Assembly: GCA_963514095.1 (NCBI GenBank)
Contig: OY741267.1
Coordinates: 9,145,454-9,209,453 of the forward strand
Length of the DNA stretch: 64,000 bases
Reading direction: 5' to 3'
Origin: Eutrigla gurnardus
Lineage: Eukaryota; Chordata; Actinopteri; Perciformes; Triglidae
Positions within the stretch are counted from its first letter, which is position 1. Each line of letters starts with the position of its first letter. Of the stretch, positions 12,000-24,063 are shown piece by piece. Both the position numbers and the translations under genes were made by a program. The notes beneath the pieces are model-generated. The model was not told the origin of the DNA and made no database searches. It saw only the letters and a list, made by a program, of their open reading frames with translations.

Positions 12000-12821
12000 T
12001 CATGGATGACTAAGCACTTTGTACGTTGTACTTTGTTTGAAGCAGACTGAGGCCTTCAGGGCCACAGAAAGCCTCAATTTGAGGAAATGAAAGCTGAAAA
12101 CACATTTCACATCCACTCTGAATCTCTCCACAATAGTTAACAGTAACAGTTTATCTGCAACTAAATGCACTCCAGATAACAGGCCTCCAGTCAGTTTTAT
12201 CTTTATGTAAACTGTGTTAAAACGTTTGCATGTTTTCTGCAGTTAAAGTCAAATAAGGTTTCTGTCTTTTCTTCACAAGAAAAGAAGCTGTTTGCTTCAT
12301 TTGGTAGAGAAATAAATACTCAGATCATTCTCTTATGTAAAAGTACTTATCCCATATTTAAAAACGTAAGGAGCACGATGCAGTTAAATGTTTCCAGATT
12401 GGTTTTGTTACTTTAATAACAAACATCATGCCACTGTTGGTCTTTGGGGGAAATCTGGTATCTACAACTTTGTGACCAATCTACAATTTCCCATCAGAAT
12501 CGAGTAGATAGAAAGCAGAGGAAATGTAGGAAGCAAATTCAAAATTATCACAAATCTGAGTGAAGTTTACCAGAAAGTAGGTACACTACTTAAGAAAATG
12601 TACTGTCATTTTCTACCTCTGACTGTGTGCACAAGGAGGAAAGTCTGAAGTTTTTGGCAAACATGACAAGACATGATGATGCATCTATCACTGTCGGAGA
12701 CACACACCCTCCTTCATCATAAGCCAGAAAGTCTGAATGTCTAAAAATAAAAGGACTCGCCCTCTGAGACTCTGGTAGGAGTAGTCACTCCCTGGTGGAG
12801 GCTTTCTGGTGGCTGGAGCTT
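12000..12821. other. Unassigned
   Basis: AT-rich, not repetitive. It would be 3' UTR of the candidate exon if that is real, at least in its right part. Confidence 0.4.
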
Positions 12822-12902
12822 TCACGTGTTTCCCGTCAGACCATAGATGGAGTCCAAACTGCCAGAGGAGGAGGAGGAGATGAAGGGCGAGGGGGCCAAA
12901 TC
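12822..12902 (-). CDS. Candidate terminal coding exon of an unknown gene
   Basis: On the minus strand a clean acceptor (GGTTTTCTCAG) precedes 26 codons, DLAPSPFISSSSSGSLDSIY then GLTGNT, and TGA. The Ser-rich, low-stop texture resembles a protein C terminus. I do not recognise the family and cannot find its upstream exons in the window. It could be chance. Confidence 0.3.
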   Translation of the reverse strand, partial: DLAPSPFISSSSSGSLDSIYGLTGNT

Positions 12903-13310
12903 CTGAGAAAACCTCAACACAACAGTATAACAGTTAGTCTCTGCTGAGTCTGTGAAAACACATTATTTTTAATGATTTTATTTTGATGCTGCCCATCCCA
13001 ACTTGTCATGTTTTGTCTGAATAAGACGAAAAAACATGAATACGATAATCATTTTCTATTATAAACAGATGATTTTGTTTGATATCTTCTTCCTCTGATC
13101 CATAGAGCTCCATTAAAACACAACAATGAGCCTCAGTTTAATTCATCACCATGACACACTGTATGTTTTCTTCACTCAACCCAACATACAAACTAAAGTG
13201 TGGATTAATCCCCTGCTGAAAGTGTGTTAGTCCCCAGCCAATTAATTATTTCCTTCTGTCTGTTTAATAAAAACTACAGTGACAAGCTGTTTAATATAGA
13301 GGTAAAGTCC

Positions 13311-13520
13311 CACCCCTTATGGTGTTCTCCATGGAAAAATGATGTAGGGTAGTTGATGGTGAGAGACAAATAATGTTTTGATCCTCTTCGAATTGTACTA
13401 TGTGATGTTTGTCCATTATAAAGATAATGTTGCACATCAAGAACGAGTTTATAAGACTGTGAAATACGTACGTCCTGTGGTCATAGTCATCCACGTCCCA
13501 TCTCGTCATCACCTACGGAC
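13311..13520 (+). repeat. Repeat family B, copy 1
   Basis: Colinear with 56216-56400 and 56895-57010, and contains ACGTCC and CACCTACGGAC words like the 20-bp minisatellite unit. Confidence 0.55.
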
Positions 13521-15280
13521 TGTGTCGTTGGTGCCGTCCATTGTGCCAGACGAGACACATTTTCACACAAAAGTAACTGATACTTAAAACAAAATGAGAC
13601 TTTCTTTGCTTTCCTGAGACTTCCTGAGATCTTTTAAATTCAAGCAAACATCATAGTGTAATTCATTTTACAATTCAGACAGCATCAAATCATCAGCCGT
13701 TGATGCTTTTTTTCTGAAATAAGGTCCCATGGGGAACACAGGAAGGGGTGGGACAACAGACAGGAAGTGGGACAGTAATGAGAGATGGAATATAACCTTA
13801 TTGTTTTCTATTGGATTTGTTGAAAATAAGAAAAATGAACACAAGTCCATCAGCTTATTGAGATGAACATATTCAGCACATCTAAACGGGCACAAAAACC
13901 TGTCTCGTCTCCTAAAAATGTTGTTTCCACAAAACTAAACTAAACTGCGCCTTAAGTTTTAAAGGACACTTAATTTGTCATTGATTATGTTTGCTCTTAA
14001 TGTATCACAAATTAGTTTGAAACAAGTCTGCGGAGGTATCCTGTGTGAACAAAACACTATTGTGCATTTTTGTTTAGACTTAATCAGTTAAATCCAAACC
14101 ATGATGGTTGTTTTAACTAAAACTAACAAAGTAGTTTTGTGACCTAAACCAAACTGTAGTTGGGTGGAAGGGTGAAGGCATGAGGATTTATTTTTCACTT
14201 TCACTTCAGTTTGTGACAAGATAGACGGCAAACTGACTGATTACAGACCATCTGTCGTGTCCCCTAGAGGATGAATCCTGAACTCTGTCCACTTCTAACT
14301 TCTCTTCTGGGGCCGTTGTCAAGCCAAACTCTCAATTTACTTACACAAGAAATACGACAATCTCAGCAGGTCTTAAGGTTCAGATCCCTATGAAATATAT
14401 TTTGTATATTCATGCTTCCAAGCAGATGAAGCCTTCAGTTTTCAGACCAAATAACATCTGAATCACACAGTGACAAACAATCCAATCCAGCTTCTCTCTC
14501 AGTTCTCTTTTTTTACTCTCCACACAACTATTTCTGTCACTTTTCACGTGAACAACCGAGTGCAACACGTGCTCCAATATCTCCATATTCTAAAAAGCAA
14601 CTAATTACCTACTAGGCTTAGGCTATTCAAAAACAAAACAAGACAAGACAAAACTGAACAAAAATAGTGGCAACGTTTTCAGAGGTTTCTTACACAATAA
14701 TAATCATACCTCAGTTTTATACTGATATAGTGATTTATACTATGTTTACCGAACTTGTTATTGAAACATTTTCTTACATTTTCAAAGTGAACAACATATT
14801 ATTAATTCCACAAATAACCCATCCATACCCCCTTTTATAAACATAAGTATTACGCTTAATTCATACCCGCTCTCTCTAATTTAAACGTCTGAATCCAAAT
14901 TGGAAGGAAAACATTTTGTGCTTTGTAAATAATATGTGCAGTTCTGAGATCAAATCACAAAATGTAGCATAAACACAAGTTAATAAATAGTGTGTTGGTT
15001 GGTTCATAACAACCAGATCAATTTACAATTCAAATAGCTCTTCTGTAACAGGAACTGCATTCAACTGGATTCGTGTTGGTTTTGTACGTTTCCCCAAACA
15101 CCCACACACTAGCACACTTAACCAGTAACACAAAGGCTAACCCAGTAATGTTCTGTTGCATGAACATTGGAATAGTGTTGTTTTTATTACGTGTTTCTCC
15201 AACCTTGCACATAGTAGGTGATATCACGACTGTGGGTTTTTGTAATTTTGGTTTCTGGTTTTATTTTGTAGTCCTTCTGT
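13520..15280. other. Unassigned AT-rich sequence
   Basis: No gene or element apart from the small AACCCAGTA island at 15098-15150. Confidence 0.4.
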
Positions 15281-15287
15281 CTTGTGT

Positions 15288-16348
15288 TGTCACGTGCTTT
15301 GCTTCCTGTCTTGTTTTCCCTCCTTTTTAGTCTCCCAGCTGTGTCTCATTAGGCTCGTTCGAGATGAGGCCTGCGCAGAATCGATCGCCCGACTTGATCC
15401 CCACTTGCTCTGACGTCATGAACACGTGGGCAAAGATAATCTCAGGAGATCAAGGCGGCTGCAGTTTTTAGAGCCAGGCGCGGCAGTTGCTCTCAACCGA
15501 CTGCAAGCCCCGGGGCATGATGGGAAACGCCTGGCTCTCACCTCATCTAAGAGCTGATTGGCAATGAATGCAAATTTCCTGTGTGAGCCTAATATTTAAT
15601 GCTAGATCGTGGGCTGTTAGTCTCATGTTGTGTAATTAAAGTTAAATCTGTTAACAAACATATCTCATGTGGTTGATAATATTAATAATAATCACCCAGA
15701 TACACATTTAATACAGTATAGCTGTCAAACTTCACTTATGTGCACTAGATTATATCATACTAGACAGATACATCATACACCACGGATATTTATGAACAAA
15801 TATAAATAGAGGGGAATGTGGTCACAAACTACATATAGCCTACAGATCACGTCTAACAGGATGTAACTTTTTCTATGACTTCCTCAAATCTTCGAAGGCC
15901 AATGGAAAATGTCCGACTGGAGCTCAGCTTTTAGGCTCCGCCTCCTTCTGCTCCGCCTGGCCTTGTCTCGTCAGCCTTGCCTCTCGTTCTCCCTAACCCC
16001 CATAGCCTGCCCTTGTGTTTCCACACCTGCCTGTCGTCGACCTTACCCTCATCAACCCTGTGTATTTAGTCTGTGTTTCCTTTCTGTCTTTGCTCAATCG
16101 TCTGTTGTACCTAGGATGTATACCCACCACCTGATCTGTCCTGCCTGTGGCTCATGGTGTTTGTCTGGAGTACTGTTTGTGAGTTCTGGTTACCTGTGGA
16201 TTATCTTGTTCCCTTTTTTTGTAGTGTTTTTGCCGTTGTGGCCTCCCTGAGTTTTTTTTTGTAAGCTTATTATTTAAATAAACCTTTTATTTGACCTGCA
16301 ACCTGCATTTGGGTCCATACCTACTTTTTTCGCCATATATCCGTGACA
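15288..16348 (+). mobile_element. Possible solo LTR or related repeat
   Basis: Begins TGTCACGTG and ends CCGTGACA, a 7-bp inverted TG...CA end. AATAAA and CTGCATTTGGGTCC lie just before the end, like the R-U5 part of a fish LTR. I see no matching target duplication. 15857-15960 is shared with 28190-28300, showing that part of it is repetitive. Confidence 0.35.
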
Positions 16349-16349
16349 A

Positions 16350-16627
16350 TACGCTTGAGAGAGCAATACATAATATATACAGTAGTGTTGTTTGAACATT
16401 ATCTATTTATGTGTGATTTCCAACATAATATATGATCAATTACCAGACCCAGTAATGTATACTTCTATTTCAACATAATTTATCATAATTTTTACCAGAT
16501 ATTTTATTAGCCAATTTCCAAATATTATGAAGCAGGCAGATGCATTTACTGAACCCTTAAATCTAACTTGATTCTTGATGTTGAAATAAAACACTTGAAA
16601 ACCCTTCATAACCACTAAGATCTGCCA

Positions 16628-16697
<70 letters not shown>

Positions 16698-17833
16698 GAA
16701 CATGACATGAAAGTGCTAATCTGCGAGACATGCTCTATTATTCTGATTGTTGTGAATCTCTTCATAAAATACAGAAAACTGTTATCTGACGAAATACTCA
16801 AACGTGAAGACACATGTTCCAGCAGCAGTCAGGCTGCATCGAGCGTTTTCCTGTTCTGGATGAAAAAAACAAATATTTGCCGTTCCGTCGGCCCTTTCAA
16901 GGCGGAAATTTGAAGAATGAGGAAGTGCGGGTGTGTTTGTGTGAAGGCAGGAGTCGGCCTGCAGGCTCTGAAACACGTCAGCTGGCCCGGGATCACTCTG
17001 CACACTTCCTGTTTTTCTCTTTAGCTTCACATTCAGTCTGAAAACAGAAACATAAAATCCCCCCTGTGATTGTTGAAGCCGAACTGTGAAACAGATGAGT
17101 GAAAGTGATGGTGGACATGAACAGAATGGGGATCTGATACAGCTCAAAAAACACACTCGTGGGAAGGAGGGGCAGTAATCTGAGCCTTTATTAGAGTAAA
17201 GATTAGATTTTGTCCTGATTGGAAATGTTCCTTAACAAAAGTGTGTTAGTAGCCTATAATAAGGAAAGTTAGTAGTGAGCAAATGTACTTTGTTGCATTC
17301 CACCACTGATTATTACATATGAATATAATAACAATGCACAAGTCTTAAGTATCTGCTAGTGCCCCTGGGAGGCCACAGTAGTCATTAAAGTCAACTCTAA
17401 GAAAAAAAGAAAAAAAAACCCAAACAGATTAGATTTTTAAAAATCTAAATTTAAAACAGAGTACATAAAGTACATAAAACTATTAGTTCAGTGTGTTAGC
17501 ATACTAACATTAGTTTACAGTAATGGAGGCTGTTGGAAATGTCTTAAAACACTGAACACATTCAAATGTTGACATGGTGAGAGTGCAAGATGAACAATGC
17601 TTGGACCACATTGGTTACAGTTCATCCTGAGGGGAACATGAATGATGAACGACATTTAATCACATCAATAAAATCTTAAAGGTCATCCTCTGGAGAGCAA
17701 GATCAGTACATCAAAGCAACTAAAAGTAGTGGTACTGTGTTCAGTGAAGTGCACCACTGCCTCTCAGATGTTAATTTGTTTAGTGTGTCTTAAGCATTTG
17801 TTTTGGAAGTAAATAAACAAAAGATGCAACTTA
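16350..17833. other. Unassigned
   Basis: AT-rich, with the (AT)n run at 16630-16695. 16800-17040 is GC-richer, with frames on both strands and no recognised family. Confidence 0.4.
16630..16695. repeat. (AT)n microsatellite
   Basis: About 33 AT units. Confidence 0.95.
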
Positions 17834-19545
17834 TTAGGGCCCGAGCAAAGACAATGTCGGGGAAGCGAAGGCCCATTGAAACTAACTGTTTCTTCTTCTT
17901 ATTATTTGTAAAGTGAATGGGGACCTGGACATTAAAGCAACCTGAGCAAAATTGGTGTACGCATGGGAACTGGTGAAAAATCTTTAGAGGTCGTATTCAG
18001 GCAAAAAAAGAAATGGTTCCATAGCACCACCTTACTCCTTTTAGGCCGCACTCCTCACACCGTAACACCAACTGACATGAAATTTGGCACACATATGCAG
18101 GCAGGTCTGCTCTACAAAACTGCCATTGGGACTACTAAAGCCGCCTTGAAAAATGTCTGATTAATGTTATCAAAGCCTTTGCAAAATATCATTGCATTCA
18201 GAAGATATTACCCAATTAACAGGGCTGTGGCCATAGCCAGCCAGTTTCAATCAAATCAACCACTCGAGGGTGCAACAGGAAATCAGCAATTTTTGGACAT
18301 TTTTGGCATATTTTGCCAATTTCAGTGGCAAAACTAAAATGTAAGTCAAAGGGCGTGGCCGGGCCGGCGCCATGACCACGCTATGAATTTGATCCTTCCC
18401 AACAAAACTGGAAGGTGTTTTAAATTAAGTGTACATTTTCTAACCTGCTCCAAAACGTACATATATGATAAGAGTCCAACCCTGAACACGTCTGCACTGC
18501 AATATTGACTCACGGTCAGACCGCCACCTAATGGTAACAGGAAGTGTCATGTTTTTACACTTGCACTCCTCCTGTGTGTGTTGTGTTGACCTGATCCACA
18601 AAAGCTTCCACCTTTAGCTTTGACATACATCTGTGATATTTCGGTGGTCCATAGTAGATGCCAACATGTACAAAAAGTCTCTTGGACCCATACCCTTAAC
18701 TCAAGAAGTCAGCCATTTTGAATTTAATGTGAAATTGTACGGATTTTGTGCCTTTTACATGCAGTGCATTTTAACAATCCCCTCCTACCCTGTTGATCCG
18801 ATTCCTACCATATATCGTGATCCTGTTCTAAAGGCCTCAAGGATTACATTTTATAAAAAGGTCTAACATAAGTCAAAGGGCGTAGCCATGACAGCCCATA
18901 CATTTCCATTTTTCACCAAATTTAAGTTGTTACTTCAGTGTACATTGTCTGATCTGCTAACTTCAAGTTTCATCATAGTCCCACCCTTGTGTCTGCACAC
19001 CAATGTTGACACATGGTCAAAGCGCCACCTACTGGAAACAGATAGTATGCCTCAGGACCACACACACCACAGGCATGGATTGCTCTCCATCCTCCCATCT
19101 GGGAGACTTTACAGGAGCCTTAGGAGTCACACCAGCAGGCTCAGAAACAGCTTTTTCACAACCCCATAACACTGCTCAACACCAAGACCCAACACTAGCC
19201 CTGCCCCACCCCTGCCCCTACATTTTATTGTACTCGTTGTCCTTACTTGTGCAATGATAATAAAGTTAAAACTAATCTAATCTAATTTAAACTAATCTAA
19301 TGTAATCATTTCACAGTCGTCCGATATTTGTGAGAATTCCATGGTGTGGTGTACACCTCGTATCCTGAGACATAATGCGAGATAAGGGAGAATTGTTTGT
19401 CACCACCTAGTGGACGCAATAAAACGATCTGTAAATTGATCGTGCTGCACCCAGAACCAGTGAATATTCAGACACGTGTCGGCAGGCGGTAGTCAAGCCT
19501 GACTAGCGTGAGTGTGTGAGGGCCCGTTTATCACTGCTTGTAGCT
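17834..19545. repeat. Large interspersed fish repeat (GGGCCCGAGC type) with nested LINE tail
   Basis: Starts AGGGCCCGAGCAAAGAC with GAAGGCCCATTGAA and contains ATGAAATTTGGCACACAT and GCGCCACCTA. It ends GAGGGCCCGTTTATC then CTGCTTGTAGCTTTCAT. I recognise this as an abundant teleost repeat of uncertain class. It is interrupted at 19043-19310. Confidence 0.65.
19043..19310 (+). pseudogene. LINE 3' end nested in the interspersed repeat
   Basis: Encodes SGRLYRSLRSHTSRLRNSFF, the C-terminal text of a fish LINE ORF2. Then comes TGCAATGATAATAAAGTT and a (CTAATCTAAT)-type tail. Confidence 0.6.
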
Positions 19546-19734
19546 TTCATTTTTAATACAATTTGTCCTTTTTAAATGCAGCTCTTTGCAAGACATGGTA
19601 GTATTAGTATGAGGTATTATGTATTTCTGTGGCTATGTAAGGGTGTCTTCACAAGCCAATATTAAGCATTTTATTAAACTCTGGTGCACTCCATTTGCGC
19701 AGTTGTGAGCCCATTAATGTTTGCAAAAAAGGCT

Positions 19735-20275
19735 AACCAAGTTGCACATGGATTAACCCATCAGCACAACGGCAAACTCAGTAGCACAAAGACTAACCCA
19801 GTAGCACAAAGGCTAACCTAGTAGCAAAAAAGCTAACCTAGAATCACAAATGAAAACCCAGTAACGTTCACACAAATGCTAGCCCAGAAGCATAACAGTT
19901 AACCCAGTAGGACAAGGACTAAACCAGTAGCACAAAAGCTAACCTAGGAGCAAAAAGATTAACCCAGTAGTACAAAAGGTAAAACATTAATGTTAGGTTA
20001 ACCCAGTAACACAAAGGCTTGAGTTGCATGTTAATAAGAGTAATGCAAAAAAAAAAAGGCTAACCAAGCAACATTAGAAAAAAAGCTCACCCAGTAGTAA
20101 AACAGCAAACCTAGAAGCACAAAGGTTTACCCAGCAGCAAAAAGGCTAACACAGTAACACAAAGGCTATCCCAGGACCACAAAGGCTAACCCAGAAATGT
20201 TAACACAAAGGCTAACAAGTAACGTGAGCACAAAAGGTAACCCGAGTAACATTAACACAAAGACTAACCTATTAA
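19735..20275 (+). repeat. Degenerate ~20-bp tandem repeat (GGCTAACCCAGTAGCACAAA)
   Basis: About 25 imperfect units in which AACCCAGTA(G/A)CAC and AAAGGCT alternate. A small island of the same words lies at 15098-15150. Confidence 0.85.
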
Positions 20276-20279
20276 AACT

Positions 20280-20686
20280 AAGACTGTAGCTGGAGATGGC
20301 TACTTCAGCATTGGCGGCAAACAGAAAAAAGGCTCTTGATGGTACCTAGTTTGGGAGGAGCTCCCCAGTGGGCAGTTCCTCTCAGGGAGCCACCAGAACT
20401 GGTTGGTCTGTAAAACACCTCTAAAGGCACCAGTGTTCCACTGAGACGGTTAAAACTCCTTTTATTAACTTTAAATTACCGACTACCCTTTAAATTCTGC
20501 TGTGTGGCGTCAGAGAAGAGGTCAGGAGGTCACCAGAGTCAAGAAGACTGTTTATTTAATTTGGTACAAACATCTCCCATCTTAAGGATGATGAGTTCAT
20601 GAGCGGAACAAAGTGCTGCTGCAGCTCGACCTCGGCGCTTATCAATCGATAACAAACACATACAGACACACACACACACACACACA

Positions 20687-20732
<46 letters not shown>

Positions 20733-21220
20733 GGGGGGGTTGGTTGTGGTAGGAGGAGGTAACTTGAGATGCATTTCCTCACCAGGCTCATAAAGAAGCA
20801 GGCTGATTGTTTCCTCTGGGTCCTAAAGTACTTAAGAAAAAACCCTCTAACCTTCAGGTCTCACCCTTATTTTTTTCTTCAGCTGTCTGTCTGTCGGCTG
20901 TGTCCTCTGATGTCCTGCTCAAGTCAGAGATCTTAGATTGAACAGCAAAAATGATCTAGAGATAAACACAGTTATGGAGAACAAATAATCAAAGATAATA
21001 ACAGTGAACTCGGAAGCAGCATATCTTCTGGTTTATCGTCCTACTGCTGATTTGTTTGGCTACTTCCTGTCTCGCTTCGAGGCCGTAGGGATGTGGTTGG
21101 GGTGGAGTCCTCCTGTGATTAGTTTAACTACTAAAACATTTGTTAAGGTCAGTTAAACACTGGGGGTTCTGTTAAATGATAGAAAAGTAAAAGAGTCATG
21201 TTTTAAGTCTCTTGTTCCCT
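20280..21220. other. Unassigned
   Basis: Includes the (CA)n run at 20665-20730. Otherwise no gene or element. Confidence 0.4.
20665..20730. repeat. (CA)n microsatellite
   Basis: About 32 CA units with one CC interruption, followed by a G run. Confidence 0.95.
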
Positions 21221-21224
21221 CCTC

Positions 21225-21570
21225 AAACCTTGGGTCCTCTACTGGAGGCCTGGGAGCCTGAGGGTTTTATACTGTGTCTTTGACTGGGCTCTTCTGGACA
21301 GAGATTTCTGATGTGGTTCCTGGAATCTACTGGAGCTACTGTCACAGTTTGGAGGTTACAACCCACAAGCACCATTAGTGCCTTACTCTCCACATCTTTT
21401 CTCGCTCCTCTTTCAGCCCTTGGTATTTTTTGACCTCCTCATGTTCCTTCTTCCTGGTGTTGCTGTCGCTTGGGATAGCTACGTCATCACTGCTGCTTTC
21501 TTCTGTTGTCCATGATAGCCAGTTGCTAAGCCATGACCAGTTTATCAGTATGCATCTGGAATCTACTAGG
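21225..21570 (-). pseudogene. Non-LTR retrotransposon ORF2 C-terminal remnant
   Basis: Minus-strand text NWSWLSNWLSWTTEE, SDDVAIPSDSNTRKKEHEEV and KKYQGLKEEREKMW matches a fish LINE protein end that I recognise. It continues degenerate into the AGCTCCAGTAGATTCCAGGA and CCCAGGCCTCCAGTAGAGGA 3' region. The clade is not assigned. Confidence 0.6.
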
Positions 21571-21607
21571 GTTGAGGGACTGAGAGAACCAGAGGGGGAT
21601 GTTAGTT

Positions 21608-22540
21608 TCACTGGTGTAACCTGGTGCTGAGATATTGATTTGTAATGTTTGAACTTACCAGAACCGTGGTTCGAGGAGAAGCGTTCATTCTTCTGAGGGG
21701 GCAAATAGCAAGATAATGTCCAAGCTGTGCACAGTCAATACACCTCCCCTCATCCATACAGCGATGGCGTTCCTTAGGAGAAAGCTGCGTCCGATTCATC
21801 AGCGAGAAAGGGAGGAGATGCCGAAGCAGCCACAGAAGATCTCTGGTGCGATGGAAAATGAGTTTTCCTAGGCCTAGGGGATGGGTCACTGAAATTCGAT
21901 TTATAATGGTTGCTCTGCTGTTCAATCAGTCTCTTATCAATCTTTGAGGCTAAAGCAATCAAGGCGTGTAATCAGAAGGGAACTCCTTCAGAGTTCCAGA
22001 CAACCCATTCTAAAAGGCGTTGACGAGGGCGGGCTGATTCCACCCACCAACAGCTGCTAAGGTTCTGAATTCAATAGCATAGTTAATAAACACTAGCCTT
22101 GGCTCAGCCCTACTCAAGCCTACGCTGCCTAACGTCTGGTAGGTACAGCATTAAAAGTCTTGAAAGTCTTGACAAACAGAGGAGAGTTACAAACGGCAGA
22201 CCTCCGGTCCCACTCAGCTGTTGCCCATGCCTTAGCACGACCTGACAGGTAGGAGAATGTAGGCAATCGTTGCTCTATCGGAGGGGAATGAGGAAGCCTG
22301 AAACTCGAGATGCAGCTAACTGGGACAGGAACGGTCTGCAATCTCCTGACTCACTCGAGAATTGCTCCAGGCTTGACATCCGGATGTGTGAAGCTGCCAG
22401 AGCGGAAACTGCCTGGACCCTGTCTAGAGAGGCTTGTGGGGACACAGTGCTGTTCGTGGACGCTGATGGAAACTGGACCTGGGAAAGACCGGAGATGGGA
22501 AATGACAACAGACAGACTATCAAGATAAAATAGGAAGTAC
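21608..22540 (-). pseudogene. Gypsy-type LTR retrotransposon gag remnant
   Basis: The minus strand carries scattered gag text: ASLDRVQAV and GDCRPFLSQ (N-terminal part), LSGRAKAWATAEWDR (capsid), and a zinc knuckle C-x2-C-x4-H-x4-C (CIDCAQLGHYLAIC, 21701-21742) preceded by LSPKERHRCMDEGRC. Segments lie in different frames, so it is broken. No pol or LTR is adjacent. Confidence 0.75.
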
Positions 22541-22624
22541 ACAAAAACAAACTATCTAACATGACATTTTTTTCTTTGTGTAGATGGCAAATACGCATAC
22601 GATGAGGCCATCGCCCCATCGCCG

Positions 22625-23418
22625 TGAATTCCAGCGTGGTACTGTGATAGGATGCCACCTGTGCAACAAGTCCAGTCATGAAATGTCCTTACTCCTAAAT
22701 ATTCCAGTCAACTGTCAGTGGGATTAGAACAAAGTGGAAGTGATTGGGAACGACAGCAACTCAGCCAAGAAGTGGTCGACCACGTAAAATGATGGAGCGG
22801 GGTCAGCGGATGCTGAGGCACAGAGGTCACAGAGGTCACCAACTTTCTGCAGAGTCGATCACTACAGACCTCCAAACTTCATGTGGTCTTCAGATTAGAT
22901 CAAGAACAGCGTAGAGAGCTTCAGGAATGGGTTTCCATGGCGATCAGCTGCATCCAAGCCATACATCAGCAAGTGCAATGCAAAGCGTTGGATGCAGTGG
23001 TGTAAAGCACGCCGCCACTGGACTCTAGAGCAGTGGAGACGTTCTCTGGAGGGACCAATCACGCTTCTCCATCTGGCAATCTGATGGACGAGTCTGGGTT
23101 TGGTGGTTGCCAGGACAACGGTACTTGTCTGACTGCATTGTACCACGTGTAAAGTTAGGTGGAGGGGGATTATGGTGTGGGTTGTTTTCCAGGAGCTGGG
23201 CTTGGCCCCTTAGTTCCAGTGAAAGAAACTCTGAATGCTTCAGCAGACCAAGAGATTCCATGCTCCCAACTTTGTGGAACAGTTTGGGGGAAGAGTTGAA
23301 GCTGTTATAGCTGCAAAGGGTGGACCGACGTCATATTAAACCCTATGCATTAAGAACGGGATGTCACTTCATATGCGAGTCAAGGCAGGTGAGCGAATAC
23401 TTTTGGCAATATAGTGTA
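22625..23418 (+). mobile_element. Tc1/mariner fragment, 5'-truncated
   Basis: Matches the inverse of 40667-41899 along its length, including TGATAGGATGCCACCTGTGC and GAGGGACCAATCACGCTTC. It ends at the terminus CTTTTGGCAATATAGTG plus TA. The left terminal repeat is missing. The transposase reading frame is broken by stops and frameshifts. Confidence 0.8.
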
Positions 23419-23419
23419 G

Positions 23420-24016
23420 TAGCCGTAGCTTTCACTTGTTGTCAAAGCAACGGCAAACATCCGGTCAAGCAATGTGTTTACTTCCTCTATGACCGCTGTA
23501 ATAAAGTACCAAATTTGCTACTTTAAAACTAGCAAATCTGCGACTTTTTTCTGAATATTGCACACCTCTCTTGGCTCCATTTTCATTTAATTTTTTTACT
23601 ACAGTGGTCCTAATACACCGTCGTACCTCTGCCACTACGCTGAGCTAAAAAGGCTCCGCTTTTGGTGTATTTTTGTAGCAGAAACAGCCTTAAGGGCCTG
23701 GAATATGTACTACAGCGTGCTGAGTCGTTTACAGTGGATTCGTGTGGACGCAGATTTTCTCGGCCTCTTAATGTCTTCAAAAACCTAAAACAAGTCCAGT
23801 TGCCTATGATAACGCGTTGAAAGACTCCTTTAGAAGCAAGCCCACTGAGAGCGACAAGTTTGTCAAGTGAAACTTCTGTAACTCAGACGGAGAAACAAAG
23901 CCGGTTTTAAAGTTGACGCTGGTGGTTGAAGCTGAGATCCATTTTGTGGTGTTTAGATAGGGAAACTTCAGCTGGAAACCCCCTGCCCACAAACAGGTTC
24001 CTGCTTGTGAACACAG

Positions 24017-24063
<47 letters not shown>

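Noticed and set aside
10246..12013. Long plus-strand open frames of up to 373 codons
   Set aside because: They are read-through of the 20-bp minisatellite; all three frames stay open because the unit has no stop. No splice or start evidence.
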